Source: Diphasiastrum complanatum
Taxonomy: Eukaryota; Streptophyta; Lycopodiopsida; Lycopodiales; Lycopodiaceae
Assembly (NCBI GenBank): GCA_029204225.1
Contig: CM055102.1
Location: 42,767,792-42,831,791 of the forward strand
DNA length: 64,000 nucleotides
Direction of reading: 5' to 3'
Both the position numbers and the translations under genes were made by a program. A model generated the notes under the pieces. It did no database searches. It had not been told where the DNA came from and worked only from the letters and a program-made list of their open reading frames with translations. The stretch's first letter is position 1. Every line of letters starts with the position of its first letter. This document shows, in pieces, positions 1-10,690 of this stretch.

Positions 1-100
1 GGACATGAAAAGGGTTGCACGCGTCCAGGTCGAACGCGGACGCGGACGTGAAAAGGCCGCGTCTGGCCCGGACCCATATAATATATCTAATATAGTATAG
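1..100. other. Flank of hAT copy A
   Basis: Short GC-rich stretch with a repeated acgcggacg motif (about 33-50), then an AT-rich tract (77-100) into which hAT copy A appears inserted. No gene is seen. Confidence 0.4.
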
Positions 101-507
101 TCATAGGTCCCGGCTGTACTGGGGTACCGCGGATCCCGGTACCTGCGGTACCATGATGGTACCCAGCGTGTACCACAATATTATTAATATAATTAATATT
201 TAATATTTCTTTTCAATTTTTTAAACCTAATTACCCGCCCCCTCGCTTCTTCTCTCCCAGTTTTTTTCCAGCCATCGTTGCCCTGCCTTCGCTACTGGTT
301 TTGCTGCCCTGCCTTCCTTGCCTTGCTGTCTGATTTGCGTCGCCCTTCGCCCGCAGACCACCCTGCCTTGCATTCTGATTTGCAAGAACCTGCCTTCACC
401 CATTTTCAGCGTCTCTCACACAGTGTACCGCTGCTGTTTTTTTTCCAGCGTTCCATCCTTGCAGCTTTAGCTTCATCTGCATTTTTTCCCTAGTTTTCTC
501 CATCGCA

Positions 508-1895
508 ATGGTGCAATCCGACCTTTCCGGTCTGTGGGACGAGGTAGACATTGTCAGGCGGGGTTGCCGACAAGTCCAACAAGATCGGACAGAAGATCGA
601 GCGCTGCCGATACTATCTCGTCGAATTTGTTGCATCCCCTCACTCGCCTTAAAGGCCATCTACTCGGTGCAACGCGCCAAAAATGGTGCCACCTTGATGC
701 TGCCCCTTGTGGCAGCATGACCGTCCCGCGGCAGGCAACGACTACTGGACACCTACGGGCCGCGGCTCGTGGCGGGGGAGAACACCAATTTCGGAGGGCA
801 TTCTCCGATTTTGCACCGCTCCTTATGTGGCTGACCCAGAGTTGCTGCCTACTTGGCTGGCACGCACGAGGAGAGGGAGTGCATCCTCGTCCAGTCCTTT
901 GCCCCTCATTCCCTCAGACAGTTCCGCCTCACGCACCCCCATCTGCTCAGATTCCGATGGATCCGTCCATCACGTTCGCCAGTTGCCACTGCGGTTTCCA
1001 CCTCCACGTCCTGTTGCTCGCACGCCCCCCTTCTCATGGACTCTCCGCCACCGAGCAGGCCCAGGATGCTACTGCTGAGGCCCTTCGAGGATGTGGAAGA
1101 GATCCCTTCTTTCTTCCTTCCCATCCGATGACCTCCTAGTCAGCAGTTTTCGTGCCCCATGCCAGATGTTGCCCCTCCACCAGTGCACACCCACCTATGC
1201 TGTTGCACCCATCCCTGCCAGTGCATCCCCACCCCTCCCCATTCCACGTCTACAGCCCATGCATCCACCAGTGCCCAGCCTGTCGCATCATCGTTCATTC
1301 CCGTCACGGTTGGTGCACCGTGCTGGAGGTCCACCACCCGTCGCACCACCAGGTTAGAGACCTTGTGCAGCAGACCATTCGCGACGCGCATCAGCCACAC
1401 ATGGACAGAGAGGTCCACACAGGCCGTGGACAGTTTGATTTACGAGCTGAAACCTACCTTTTCCATCACCGATTCTGAGCCTTCAGAAGGCATTCCGCCT
1501 TGCACAGTCTGTCAGCCCTGGCTGGAGAGTCCCCTGGTTCGGAGGTTGTCCCACACACATGCTGAGAGATAGGTTGAGTCCTTTGTCTAAGAGATGGAGC
1601 CTCTACGCCGCCACTGGGCCACATATGGATGTAGGCATCATGTCGATAGCTGGACTGATGTCAGGATGGAGGGCCGATCCTCAACATCTTGGTCTCCAGG
1701 CTGCATGGGTACACAGTTTTTGAGAGCCGTGGATTGCAGTAAGGAGAGTCATATCTGCAGATTTCGTGTACGATGTTCAATAGGTCTTCATACTGTCCAT
1801 AGGTCCCCCAACATGTCGTTACGGTGGTGACGGACAATCCACCAACTATGTTCAGATGGGTTGTCTCTACTAGAGGCGAGTTCCCTCACGTCTGT
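508..1895 (+). pseudogene. hAT transposase N-terminal half, copy A (broken)
   Basis: Begins with the same start as the copy C transposase (MVQSDLSGLWDEVDIVRR), then loses frame within about 60 bases because of an extra G. Fragments of the BED zinc-finger region (around 590-660), the proline/serine-rich linker (880-1320) and the start of DUF659 (1594-1830, with MEPLRRHWATYG) are recognisable in alternating frames. At about 1499 it has CAG where copy C has the stop codon TAG, so it preserves the ancestral codon there. It ends at the left breakpoint of the inverted block. Not translatable as a whole. Confidence 0.75.
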
Positions 1896-1896
1896 T

Positions 1897-3150
1897 TATG
1901 AAGAAATGAAACCAACGTACTAGGGAGTCAACCCAACATGCTATGGGAGAATAGCTAATCACCTTGCAATGCGCTTGGGTAATGGTCGGAAGTCTCCTGG
2001 CGAGACGTGCGTTGGTGCTACAGAACGACCAACCGCTCCAACTGACTCACTGACAACCGGTTTCTTCTCCTTGTGTGAATCAGTGCCCATGTGCCTCCAA
2101 TTACGCTCACACACGAGTGGCAGCGTAGTCCTGTGGTACGTGCAATGAAATGCTTCAGCATATGTGCACGGGTGGAAGGTCAACGAAACACAGCAATGGA
2201 GGATGAAATGAGATGCATACCTGAGAAAGGACACGCAGTGCAAGACGCTGTATGGATGGATAGGTGCTACCGAACATGGTCCACCAGGTATGGAAGCTGC
2301 CTCCTCTCTGGATCCTGGGCAGCCGGGTGGCCGAACGTGCCCAATGCGGAAACGAAATGCAGCGAGCTCCTCCATGAGCCTGATAGGATCCAAACCTCTG
2401 TGTGGACCCACCTGTGAATGTACTGAAGCCAATCGGCCTCGAGGTCCCTGTCTACGATCTGTGTCGGAGAGAGGAAGAGGGGATGCAGCATGTGTGCAAT
2501 GTTGTGGATACTCCTGTGGAAGTAGTTCCACCGCGTCTCCCATATGAACTTCAGCTCTGTCATCCTGTAGGTGAGGGGCATGTGGTTTAGGGCATTACGA
2601 AAAAACTTAACATTGACAGAAAAACAAACCAGCAATTACTAAAAGGATAAAGGCCAATTACATTACTATACTGCTTATCTCTCTGGCTGCAAGATGGGCA
2701 GCTGCAGGAATTGTCCAATCCGGTCCATGAGCTCATATACAAGTCCAAGTGTCGACCCCTCGCTGTCAGCCATGCGGAGCACAATGTAGAGTGGTCGAAG
2801 CAGTCCTGACAATGTCTGTGCATCCCTCCAGAACTGGTCTCCCCTCACCGTGGAAGAAAAGTGCTCCCCATCCTCAGTGTGCTGAAACGTACTGGCACGC
2901 CAAAGATCATTGGCAACCATCTGTAGAAGCTGCGCCCTACACCTGATCAGACGGTCAATGACCACCAAGTCAAATGCAAAGCGTGTGGGGGCTGGCTTAC
3001 GGAGGTCCAGATGGCTGAACACCCGGAACATGGCAAGAACACGCCTCTTTCTGGTGACAAACCAGGAAGAGGGCCTCACGGACGATGGCTCTAACCCAAG
3101 GAAGTGCACCTATGTCCCCCATGAGAAGGTCTATGTCGTGCGCCGCACAG
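1897..3150 (-). pseudogene. Inverted block of hAT transposase (DUF659 end to hATC)
   Basis: Read on the minus strand this matches copy C 7820-9070 in order. It holds the DUF659 remainder (3109-2675, including ending LQLPILQPER), a middle exon (2635-2267) and the hATC dimerisation block (about 2140-1975, with a VCERNWRHMGTDSH-like stretch that is an eroded form of copy C's NWSTWALIHTRRRNRLS). The breakpoints are sharp: near 1896 sequence jumps from the DUF659 exon to the reversed intron before exon 4, and near 3150 it jumps back to that intron in normal orientation. Intron positions are retained, so the inversion happened at DNA level. Confidence 0.85.
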
Positions 3151-3169
3151 GTTGTCTCTCTGACATGCA

Positions 3170-4853
3170 AATTTTAAACCTTGCAGACGAAGATATCTGA
3201 TTTGGAGCACCAGGTTGACTTGCCTACGGACAGCACCCATCCCATGCCTGTAGATGACCTGGGCACACAGTTGATGGCAGAGAGAGAGAGGGAGCTTGCC
3301 GAGATGAGAGAGAGAGCTTGGGCTTGAGCACAGAGAGCCCCCATTGTATGAGGCAGATGAGCTAGTGTCAGAGGATGAGCGTGATGAGGATGAGCCCATT
3401 TGGGTTGTGTTTGCCAGATCAGAGAGGGATGAGGCAGATGATACAGGTGCAGGGCACACACCACGGGCAGGGGTCACAGGTGCATCACGTGGCAGGAGGT
3501 GGGACACATGGCACAGGTTATACCGGAAGACAGGCAGGGCACACAGGGGGGGGTCAGTGGCATACCTACCTATACCGACATGATGGAGGAGGCTCTTGAT
3601 AGAGGGCAGAGTGATTTAGATGCCGGTCCGGCAGATGTTTGGATGCGTGCAGTACAGAGTCATGGTCGTTACTACGACATCACACCAGAGGAGGCACCAG
3701 ATGACTTTGATTGCACAGATTGGGAGGCCATGCAGGGTCTACAGGGTGCACATGATGAGGCACGGAACGAGGCTCGGGTATATTCAGGGGTTGGTGCACA
3801 GGATGATTCAGAGGTTGGTGCACAGGATGATTTAGAGGCTGGTGCACAGGATGAGTCCCAGAGTCCAGAGCATTTGTATTCAGATGCCCAGCTGGACGAC
3901 TTGGTTGCCACATTGGAATCAGAGGCCCAGCAGATGCCGAGTGTCAGGGCACCCCCTTCATCTGTTGCCAGCATGCCATACACAGAGTCCCAGCCTGAGT
4001 AGCCGCATGAGGTGCCTACAGTTCCTCCAGCTCCTCAGAGGGTGTATGTGCGTCACACAGCTCCTCCAGTGCCACCGATGCCATTCAGGCCTACTGCCCC
4101 TCCATCGTCGTCCACTTCTGCAGCACCAGGTCTCCATGGCAGGCCACCATCTGTGCCCAGGTTTTGTCTTGCAGCTCCCACATCCACAGTGGCTCCTCCA
4201 GCTGCTTCTCCAGTGGCAGCACCCACTCCACATCCTCATCCTTTGGCAGCACCCACTCCACTAGCTCCCCCTTTGGTAGCACCCAAGATGTACTAGTACC
4301 AGCCACCGCAGCGCCGCTTTCAGTACATATCGCCGCTGTACTCGCCTCCTGCACAGCCAGTTCCTCCACCTGCAGCAGCCCCACGGGCACACACTCCACG
4401 AGCTCATCCTCCTCGCTCAAATGCACAGGGAGTTCCCTCTTTTGCTTCCCTATCCTAGCCGGCCTCAGCTTGGGCCCAACCTAGCCAGCTAGGCGATTTG
4501 CATGGGGGTGCCGAGGCATTGACAGCTCCTCTTGTCCGCAAGAGACCAGAAGGCCCAAGGGTGCACCGAATAAGAAAGGCAAGGCACAGAAACTGCCAGG
4601 CAGGAGAGGACGACCACGCAGGGCTCCAAGTACAGGTAGAGGTGCAGTATCACAGCCAGTTGGAGCAGGTGTTGTTGGTTTGGCCTGCTTGGGGGCTGAT
4701 GCGGGGGCAGACTGGGATGATGCTACTGACAAGTCCTCCTCCTCGGACACAACCCATGCTAGTTCCAGACAGGCAGAGATATCAGCTGCGAGAGTCAGCT
4801 CGGGGCCCTGAGTTGTCTCCAGAGCATTCATCTGAGTCAGAGCCAGAGCATTG
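3170..4853 (+). pseudogene. hAT transposase C-terminal tail, copy A (acidic and proline-rich)
   Basis: Follows the exon-4 acceptor (ccttgcag, 3179-3186). It encodes a TKISDLE-type start, an acidic stretch (EDERDEDEP near 3375), then a reading frame from 3499 to 4002 rich in D, E, Q and A. This is followed past a stop by a proline-rich frame with repeated PPAP- and APTP-like segments to about 4300, and a basic stretch near 4530-4600. The frame depends on the length of a GA tract at 3278-3320. Such tails are poorly conserved among plant hAT proteins and no domain is recognised. Copy C has a different sequence in this place. Confidence 0.6.
3793..3864 (+). repeat. 24-bp tandem repeat, three units, in the transposase tail
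   Basis: Units start at 3793, 3817 and 3841 with ggtgcacaggatga. In the open frame they encode GAQDDSEV, GAQDDLEA and GAQDESQS, an in-frame 8-residue acidic repeat. Confidence 0.9.
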
Positions 4854-4977
4854 ATTGTGGCTCTGTTGTTTTAGTTTCAGTAGTTTGTCTCTAGCATTGT
4901 GATTTCCTATTTATCCCCACAGCCTGATCGGCCATGTGGATCCCCATCATCCATCCATGTGCCACTGTACCTACCCC

Positions 4978-5152
4978 CATGTGATGCTCCCCCCCTGTGT
5001 TGGTCTCCCATTGGCCCCATGGTCTGCTCACCCACAGTGCCCATGTGCCTCTGTACCTGCCCCCATGTGATGCTCCGCCCCTGTGTTGGTCTCCCATTGG
5101 CCCCATGGTCTGCTCACCCACAGTGCCCATGTGCCACTGCACCAGTCCCCTG
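4978..5152 (+). repeat. 86-bp subterminal tandem repeat, copy A
   Basis: Two nearly identical units begin near 4979 and 5065 (atgtgatgctcc, then the tgttggtctcccattgg segment and cccatgtgcc). The same array is in copy C at 9824-9990 and reversed in the derivative at 5540-5655, so it belongs to the subterminal region of the element family, where hAT elements commonly carry transposase-binding repeats. Confidence 0.85.
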
Positions 5153-5254
5153 CACCAGGTACTGTACCCTCCTTTTATACACCCAGTACCCCTTTTTTTC
5201 CATTTTTTTGTCCTTTTTGGGTAAGTAATAGGCAAAATTTTCTTATTAAATATA

Positions 5255-5267
5255 TTAAATATATATA

Positions 5268-5304
<37 letters not shown>
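5255..5304. repeat. (TA)n tract between copy A and the deletion derivative
   Basis: About 25 TA units, interrupted once, lie exactly between the truncated right end of copy A and the terminus of the inverted derivative. Confidence 0.9.
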
Positions 5305-5307
<3 letters not shown>

Positions 5308-6019
5308 TAGTACCCTCGTGGTACCGCTGGTATGGTACCGCCGGTACCATATCAGTGGTACCGCCGGTACGGTACCGCCCTGGGATCCGCGGTACCAGGG
5401 CGGTACCATTTTTAATATTTTTTTTTTATTTTTTAATATATTTTTAATAATTTTTTTTTGCATATTAACTACCAAAAAAGGACAAAAAAAAGTAAAAAAA
5501 GGGGGTTCTGGGTGTAAAAAAAGAGGGTACAGTACATGATGCAGGGGACTGTTGCAGTGGCACATGGGCACTGCGAGTGAGCAGACCGAGGGGCCAATGG
5601 GAGACCAACACAGGGGGGTAGCATCACATGGGGGCAAGTACAGAGGCACATGGGCAATAACGCTGGAAAAAAAACAGCAGGGTACACTATGTGAGAGACG
5701 CTGAAAATGGGCGAAGGCAGGTTCTTGCAAATCAGATGCAAGGCAGGGCGGTCCTGTGGGCGAAGGGCGACGCAAATCAGACGCAAGGCAAGGAAGACAG
5801 GGCAGCAAAACCAGTAGCGAAGGCAGGGCAACGATGGCTGGAAAAAAATTGGGAGAGAAGAAGCGAGGGGGGCGGGTAGATTAGGTTTAAAAAAATTTCA
5901 AAAAATATTAAATATTAATTATATTAATATATTATGGTACCGCGGTACCATCATGGTACCGCGGTACCAGTACGGTCCCGCGGTACCGGGATCCGCGGTA
6001 CCCAGTACCGCGGGACCTA

Positions 6020-6022
<3 letters not shown>
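5305..6022 (-). mobile_element. Internally deleted (MITE-like) derivative of the hAT family
   Basis: About 718 bp. 5305-5655 is the reverse complement of the right end of copy C (9880-10231), including palindromes, poly-A tract and subterminal repeat. 5656-6022 is the reverse complement of the left end and leader (compare 101-450 and 6061-6400). The whole transposase is missing, with a junction at about 5655-5660. Termini are tcatagtaccc and, reversed, tcataggtccc. It is a typical non-autonomous deletion derivative that would depend on transposase from a full-length relative. Confidence 0.85.

Positions 6023-6060
<38 letters not shown>
6023..6060. repeat. (TA)n tract between two head-to-head element ends
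   Basis: 19 TA units separate the inverted derivative from copy C, so two left termini face each other across a simple repeat. Confidence 0.95.
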
Positions 6061-6063
<3 letters not shown>

Positions 6064-6417
6064 TAGGTCCCGCGGTACTGGGTACCGCGGGACCATACTG
6101 GTACCGCGGTACCATGATGGTACTGCGGTACCACAATATAATAATATATTTATTATTTAATATTTTTTTTAATTTTTTTTTACCTAAACCTACCCGCCCC
6201 CCTCGCATTTCCTCTGAAATTTTTTTGCGCCCTCTCCGCCCTGCCATCGCTGCTGGTTTTTCTTGCCTGCCTTTGATTCCTTGCGTCGCCCATCGCCCAC
6301 GCAACGCCCTGCCTTGCATCTGATTTCCTTTGCCCTGCATTCGCCCATTTTCAGCGTCTCTCCAACAATGAACCCTGCTGTTTTTTTTCCAGCAATCCAT
6401 CCCTCATTTCATCTGCA

Positions 6418-9335
6418 ATGGTGCAATCCGACCTTTCCGGTCTGTGGGACGAGGTAGACATTGTCAGGCGGGTTGCCGACAAGGCCAACAAGACCGGTCA
6501 GAAGATCGTGCGCTGCCGATACTGTCTCGTCGAGTTTGCTGCATCCCTCACTCGCCTTAAAGGCCATCTGCTCGGTGCACGCGCCAAAAATGGTGCCACC
6601 TTGAATGCTGCCCCTTGTGGCAGCATGACCGTCCCCGACAGGCAGCGACTACTAGACACCTACGGGCCGCGGCTCGTGGCAGGGGAGAACACCATTTCGG
6701 AGGGCGTTCTCCGATTTTGCACCGCTCCTTATGTGACTAACCCAGAGTTGCTGCCTGCTTGGCTGGCACGCACGAGGAGAGGGAGTGCATCCTCCTCTGG
6801 TCCCTTTGCCCCTCAGACAGCTCTGCCTCATGCACCCCCATCTGCTCAAATTCCGGTGGATCCCGTCCCATCGCGTCCGACAGTTGCCACTGCGGTTCCA
6901 CCACCACCCACTGTTGCTCGCACTCCACCAGTCTACGACTTTCTCATGGACTCTCCGCCACCCGAGCAGGCCCAGGATGGTATTGGGCGGGCCTTCGAGG
7001 ATGTGGAAGAGATCCCTTCTTCCTTCCCTTCCCATCCGGATGACCTCCTCAGCCAGCAGTTTTCGTACCCCATGCCAGATGTTGCCCCTCCACCAGTGCA
7101 CCCCACCTATGCTGCTGCACCCATCCCTGCCAGTGCATCCCACTCTCCCCATTCCACGTCTACAGCCGATGCATCCACCAGCGCCCAGCCTGTCGCGTCA
7201 TCGTCCATTCCCGTCACGGTTGGTGCACCGTGCTGGAGGTCCACCACCCGTCGTCCACCAGGGAGAGCCCTCGTGCAGCAGACCATTCGCGGCGCGCATC
7301 AGCCGCACATGGACAAAGAGGCCACACAGGCCGTGGCCAGTCTGGTTTACGAGCTGAACCTGCCCTTTGCCATCACCGACTCTGAGCCCTTCAGAAGGGC
7401 CTTCCGCCTTGCATAGTCTGTCAGCCCTAGCTGGAGAGTCCCTAGTTCAGAGGTTGTCCGCACACACATGCTGAGGGATAGGGTCGAGTCCTTGTCTAGA
7501 GAGATGGAGCCTCTGCGTCGGCACTGGGCCACTTACGGTTGCAGCATCATGTCCGATGGCTGGATTGATGTCAGGAGGAGGCCGATCCTCAACATACTGG
7601 TCTCCAGCTGCATGGGCACACAGTTTTTGAGGGCAGTGGATTGCAGCAGGGGGGGGAGAGTCATATCTGCAGAGTTCATGTTTGATGTCATCAGGTCTTC
7701 CATCCTAGCCATAGGCCCAAAGCATGTCGTCACGGTGGTGACGGACAATGCCACGAACTGCATTCAGATGGGTGTACTGCTAGAGGCCGAGTTCCCTCAT
7801 ATTGTTCATACCCCCTGTGCAGCCCACGGCATAGACCTTTTGATGGGGGACATTGGAGCACTTCCCTGGGTTAGAGCCATCGTCCGGGAGACCCTCTTCC
7901 TGGTGACTTTTGTCACCAGAAAGAGGCGTGTTCTTGCCATGTTCCGGGTGTTCAGCCATCTGGACCTCCGTAAGCCAGCCCCCACGCGCTTTGCATTCGA
8001 CTTGGTGGTCATCGACCGTTTGATCAGGTGCAGGGCCCAGCTTCTACAGATGGTTGCCAGTGATCTTTGGGGTGCCAGTACATTTCCGCACACTGAGGAT
8101 GGGGAGCACTTTTCTTCCACGGTGAGGGGAGACCAGTTCTGGAGGGATGCACAGACATTGTCAGGACTGCTTCGACCACTCTACATTGTGCTTCGCATGG
8201 CTGACAGCGAGGGGTCGACACTTGGACTGGTGTATGAGCTCATGGACCGGATTGGACAGTTCCTGCAGCTACCCATCTTGCAGCCAGAGAGGTAAGCGGT
8301 ACAGTGGTGCAATTGACCTTTATCTTTTTAGTACTTGCTAGTTTGTTTTTCTGTCAGTGTTAAGCTTTTTCGTAATGCCCTAAACCACATGCCCCTCACC
8401 TGCAGGGTGACAGAGCTGAAGTTCATATGGGAGACGCGGTGGAACTACTTCCACAGGAGTATCCACAGCGTTGCACACATGCTGCATCCCCTCTTCCTCT
8501 CTCCGACACAGATCGCAGACAGAGAGCTCGAGGCCGATTGGCTTCAGTACATTCACAGGGTGAGTCCACACATAGGTTTGGATCCTATCAGGCTCATGGA
8601 GGAGCTCGCTGCATTTCGTTTCGGCATGGGCACATTCGGCCACCCGGCTGCCCAGGACCCAGAGAGGAGGCAGCTACCAATTACCTGGTGGACCATGTTC
8701 GGTAGCACATACCCATCTATACAGCGTCTTGCACTGCGTGTCCTTTCTCAGGTATGCATCTCATTTTATCCTCCATTTTTTGTGTTTCGTTGAAGTTTCA
8801 CCTCTGCCACAATGTGCTGAAGTATTTCAATGCACGCACCATAGGACTGTGCTGCCTCCGTGTGTGAGCGTAATTGGAGCACATGGGCACTGATTCACAC
8901 GAGGAGAAGGAACCGCTTGTCAGTGAGTCAGTTGGAGCGGTTGGTGTTCTGTAGCACCAACGCACGTCTCGCCAGGAGGCTTCCGACCATTACGAGCGCA
9001 TTGCAGGTGATAAGCTAACCTTTCATTGCATGTTGGTTGACTCCTGGTATGTTGGTTTCATTTCTTGATAGAGTTGTTTCTCTGACATGCCAATTTTAAA
9101 CCTTGCAGACGAAGATATCCGATTTGGAGCGCCAGGTTGACTTGCCTACGGACAGCACCCATCCCATGCCTGCAGATGACCTGGGCACACAGTTGATGGC
9201 AGAGAGAGAGAGGGAGCTCGCCGAGATTAGAGAGAGAGAGAGCTTGGGCTTGAGCACAGAGAGCCCCCATTGTATGAGGCAGATTAGCCAGTGTCAGAGG
9301 ATGAGCATGATGAGGATGAGCCACCCTTTCCTTGA
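6418..9335 (+). pseudogene. hAT transposase (BED zinc finger, DUF659, hATC), one nonsense codon
   Basis: Exon 1 (6418-8291) reads in one frame for about 625 codons, interrupted only by TAG at 7414-7416; copy A has CAG there, so a C-to-T change is inferred. Residues about 20-60 form a BED-type finger (CRYC, then a TRLKGHLLG helix and a distal Cys). From about residue 360 comes DUF659 (GCSIMSDGWIDVRRRPILN, VVTDNATNC, CAAHGIDLLMGDIG). GT-AG introns that preserve frame give exon 2 (8406-8751), exon 3 (8845-9006, hATC signature NWSTWALIHTRRRNRLSVS) and exon 4 (from 9109). A GA tract near 9230 makes the last frame uncertain; an acidic ending DEDEPPFP with a stop near 9333 is likely. The product would cut and paste this family in the nucleus. 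Readthrough or editing is not shown. Confidence 0.8.
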
Positions 9336-9745
9336 CCATGATGAGCTGTCGTCGTGTGAAGTTCATTCCGATCTACTCATCCAAATCCAGCTCGACAGCG
9401 GGGACAGAAGCCACAGCGGGGGCGGGTGGCTCCGGTTCCGGATTTCTCTGCCGAGTCTGTTGCAGCATCTCTCGGATATCTGCCTCTTGCTTTCGATGTC
9501 TTTCGTTGTGCCTTCGGATATCTTCCTCAAGCTTTCTCCTGGCTTCGCCCTCGGGCTTCGGTGGTATTCGCTCAGCCATCTCGATCGACCTTCTCCTCAC
9601 AGCACCCTGATCCTTGAACACCCTCTCACAGCACCCTGGCTCTCAAACAGCCTCTCACAGCCTGTCACCGGCTCTCGCTTGCTCTCTCACTGTCTATCAC
9701 TAGCCCTCTCACAGCCTCTGAAAATGCCGACCACAATGGCATTGT
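9333..9745 (-). other. Sequence replacing the transposase tail in copy C
   Basis: Copies A and C align up to about 3400/9325 and again from 4905/9748, but the sequence between is unrelated: 1.5 kb in A, 0.41 kb in C. On the plus strand, 9600-9720 is a degenerate repeat of ctctcacagc-like words. On the minus strand it holds an open frame (9621-9373). Confidence 0.65.
9373..9621 (-). CDS. Hypothetical 82-residue charged, helical protein
   Basis: Minus-strand frame inside the segment that replaces the hAT tail. It has an Arg/Glu/Lys-rich, coiled-coil-like centre (PEGEARRKLEEDIRRHNERH, then KQEADIREMLQQ) and an acidic/proline-rich end (PEPEPPAP, ELDLDE). No family is recognised. It may be the end of an ORF from another mobile element carried in antisense, or chance. 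No promoter or splice evidence is seen. Confidence 0.3.
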   Translation of the reverse strand: MFKDQGAVRRRSIEMAERIPPKPEGEARRKLEEDIRRHNERHRKQEADIREMLQQTRQRNPEPEPPAPAVASVPAVELDLDE

Positions 9746-9823
9746 GAGTGCCTATTTATCCCCACAGCCTGATCGGCCATGTGGATCCCCATCATCCCTC
9801 CATGTGCCTCCGTACCTACCCCC

Positions 9824-9990
9824 ATGTGATGCTCCCCCCTGTGTTGGTCTCCCATTGGGCCCATGGTCTGCTCACCCACAATGCCCATGTGCCTCTGTAC
9901 TTGCCCCCATGTGATGCTAACCCCCTGTGTTGGTCTCCCATTGGCCCCTCGGTCTGCTCACTCGCAGTGCCCATGTGCCATTGCAACAGT
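9824..9990 (+). repeat. Subterminal tandem repeat, copy C
   Basis: Two diverged units of about 84 bp, starting near 9825 and 9909 with atgtgatgct and containing gttggtctcccattgg, homologous to the copy A array at 4978. Confidence 0.8.
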
Positions 9991-10228
9991 CCCCTGCATC
10001 ATGTACTGTACCCTCTTTTTTTACACCCAGAACCCCCTTTTTTTACTTTTTTTTGTCCTTTTTTGGTAGTTAATATGCAAAAAAAAAATTACTAAAAATA
10101 TATTAAAAATAAAAAAAAATATTAAAAATGGTGCCGCCCTGGTACCGCGGATCCCAGGGCGGTACCGTACCGGCGGTACCACTGATATGGTACCGGCGGT
10201 ACCATACCAGTGGTACCAGAGGGTACTA

Positions 10229-10231
<3 letters not shown>

Positions 10232-10286
<55 letters not shown>

Positions 10287-10374
10287 TGGTACCGCGCTGG
10301 TACCGCGGATCCCAGGGCGGTACCATCGATATGGTACCGGCGGTACCATACCAGCGGTACCAGGGGTACTATGA
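10232..10374. repeat. (TA)n tract and duplicated right terminus of the hAT element
   Basis: 10232-10281 is (TA)n. 10282-10374 repeats the last ~95 bp of the element (taaaaatggtaccg... to ggggtactatga), including the palindromic block, so the right end is present twice in tandem with a TA spacer. Confidence 0.85.
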
Positions 10375-10690
10375 TATATATATATATATATATATATAAA
10401 CACTGGCTTTCCGGAACAGTGGGCTGGCAGAACACGTACAACATCTATGACATAGATGCAACAAAACGCCCTTTTTTTTTAAGGTTAGAACCTTGAAAGA
10501 CACATCAAAATGCAAGTATTTTCACACTGAGAAACATATAACCTAAATAAATCTACCCACAATTTTTTTCTTTCAAGAAACCCTAATGGAATTTCCCAGA
10601 TCGCGTTGCAAAAAGCTAATTCAAATGTGTTATATATATAGAATCTATATATGTTTATTTTTTTATTTGACTGTATAAACCATAGATGCA
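10375..10690. other. (TA)n tail and AT-rich spacer
   Basis: A further TA tract (10375-10397) ends the hAT cluster. The rest is AT-rich with no supported gene. Confidence 0.5.

Larger units (their letters stand above)
101..5254 (+). mobile_element. hAT-like DNA transposon, copy A (degenerate, internally inverted)
   Basis: The left terminus tcataggtccc follows an AT tract, as in copy C at 6061. Collinear homology to copy C covers the 5' leader, the BED/DUF659 transposase start, the hATC end and the subterminal tandem repeats. About 1.25 kb in the middle (1897-3150) is reversed relative to copy C. The right end stops in TA repeats and lacks the final ~100 bp of GGTACC palindromes found in copy C. 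Frameshifts (for example an extra G after the start near 563) and stops make it non-coding. It keeps a long acidic and proline-rich C-terminal region that copy C has lost. Superfamily is assigned from the transposase domains; a target-site duplication cannot be read within TA repeats. Confidence 0.8.
6061..10231 (+). mobile_element. hAT-like DNA transposon, copy C (nearly intact)
   Basis: About 4.17 kb between tcataggtccc and its imperfect inverted partner (gggtactatga at the right), flanked on both sides by (TA)n. Inside the ends lie GGTACC/CCGCGG palindromes and subterminal tandem repeats, then a spliced transposase gene. Only one nonsense codon is seen in the first 625 codons. Relative to copy A, the 3' part of the transposase tail is replaced by unrelated sequence (9333-9745). 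Confidence 0.85.

Noticed and set aside
4897-5230. ORFs with repeated 'LCWSPIGPMVCSPT' text
   Set aside because: Shadow of the 86-bp subterminal tandem repeat of the hAT element.
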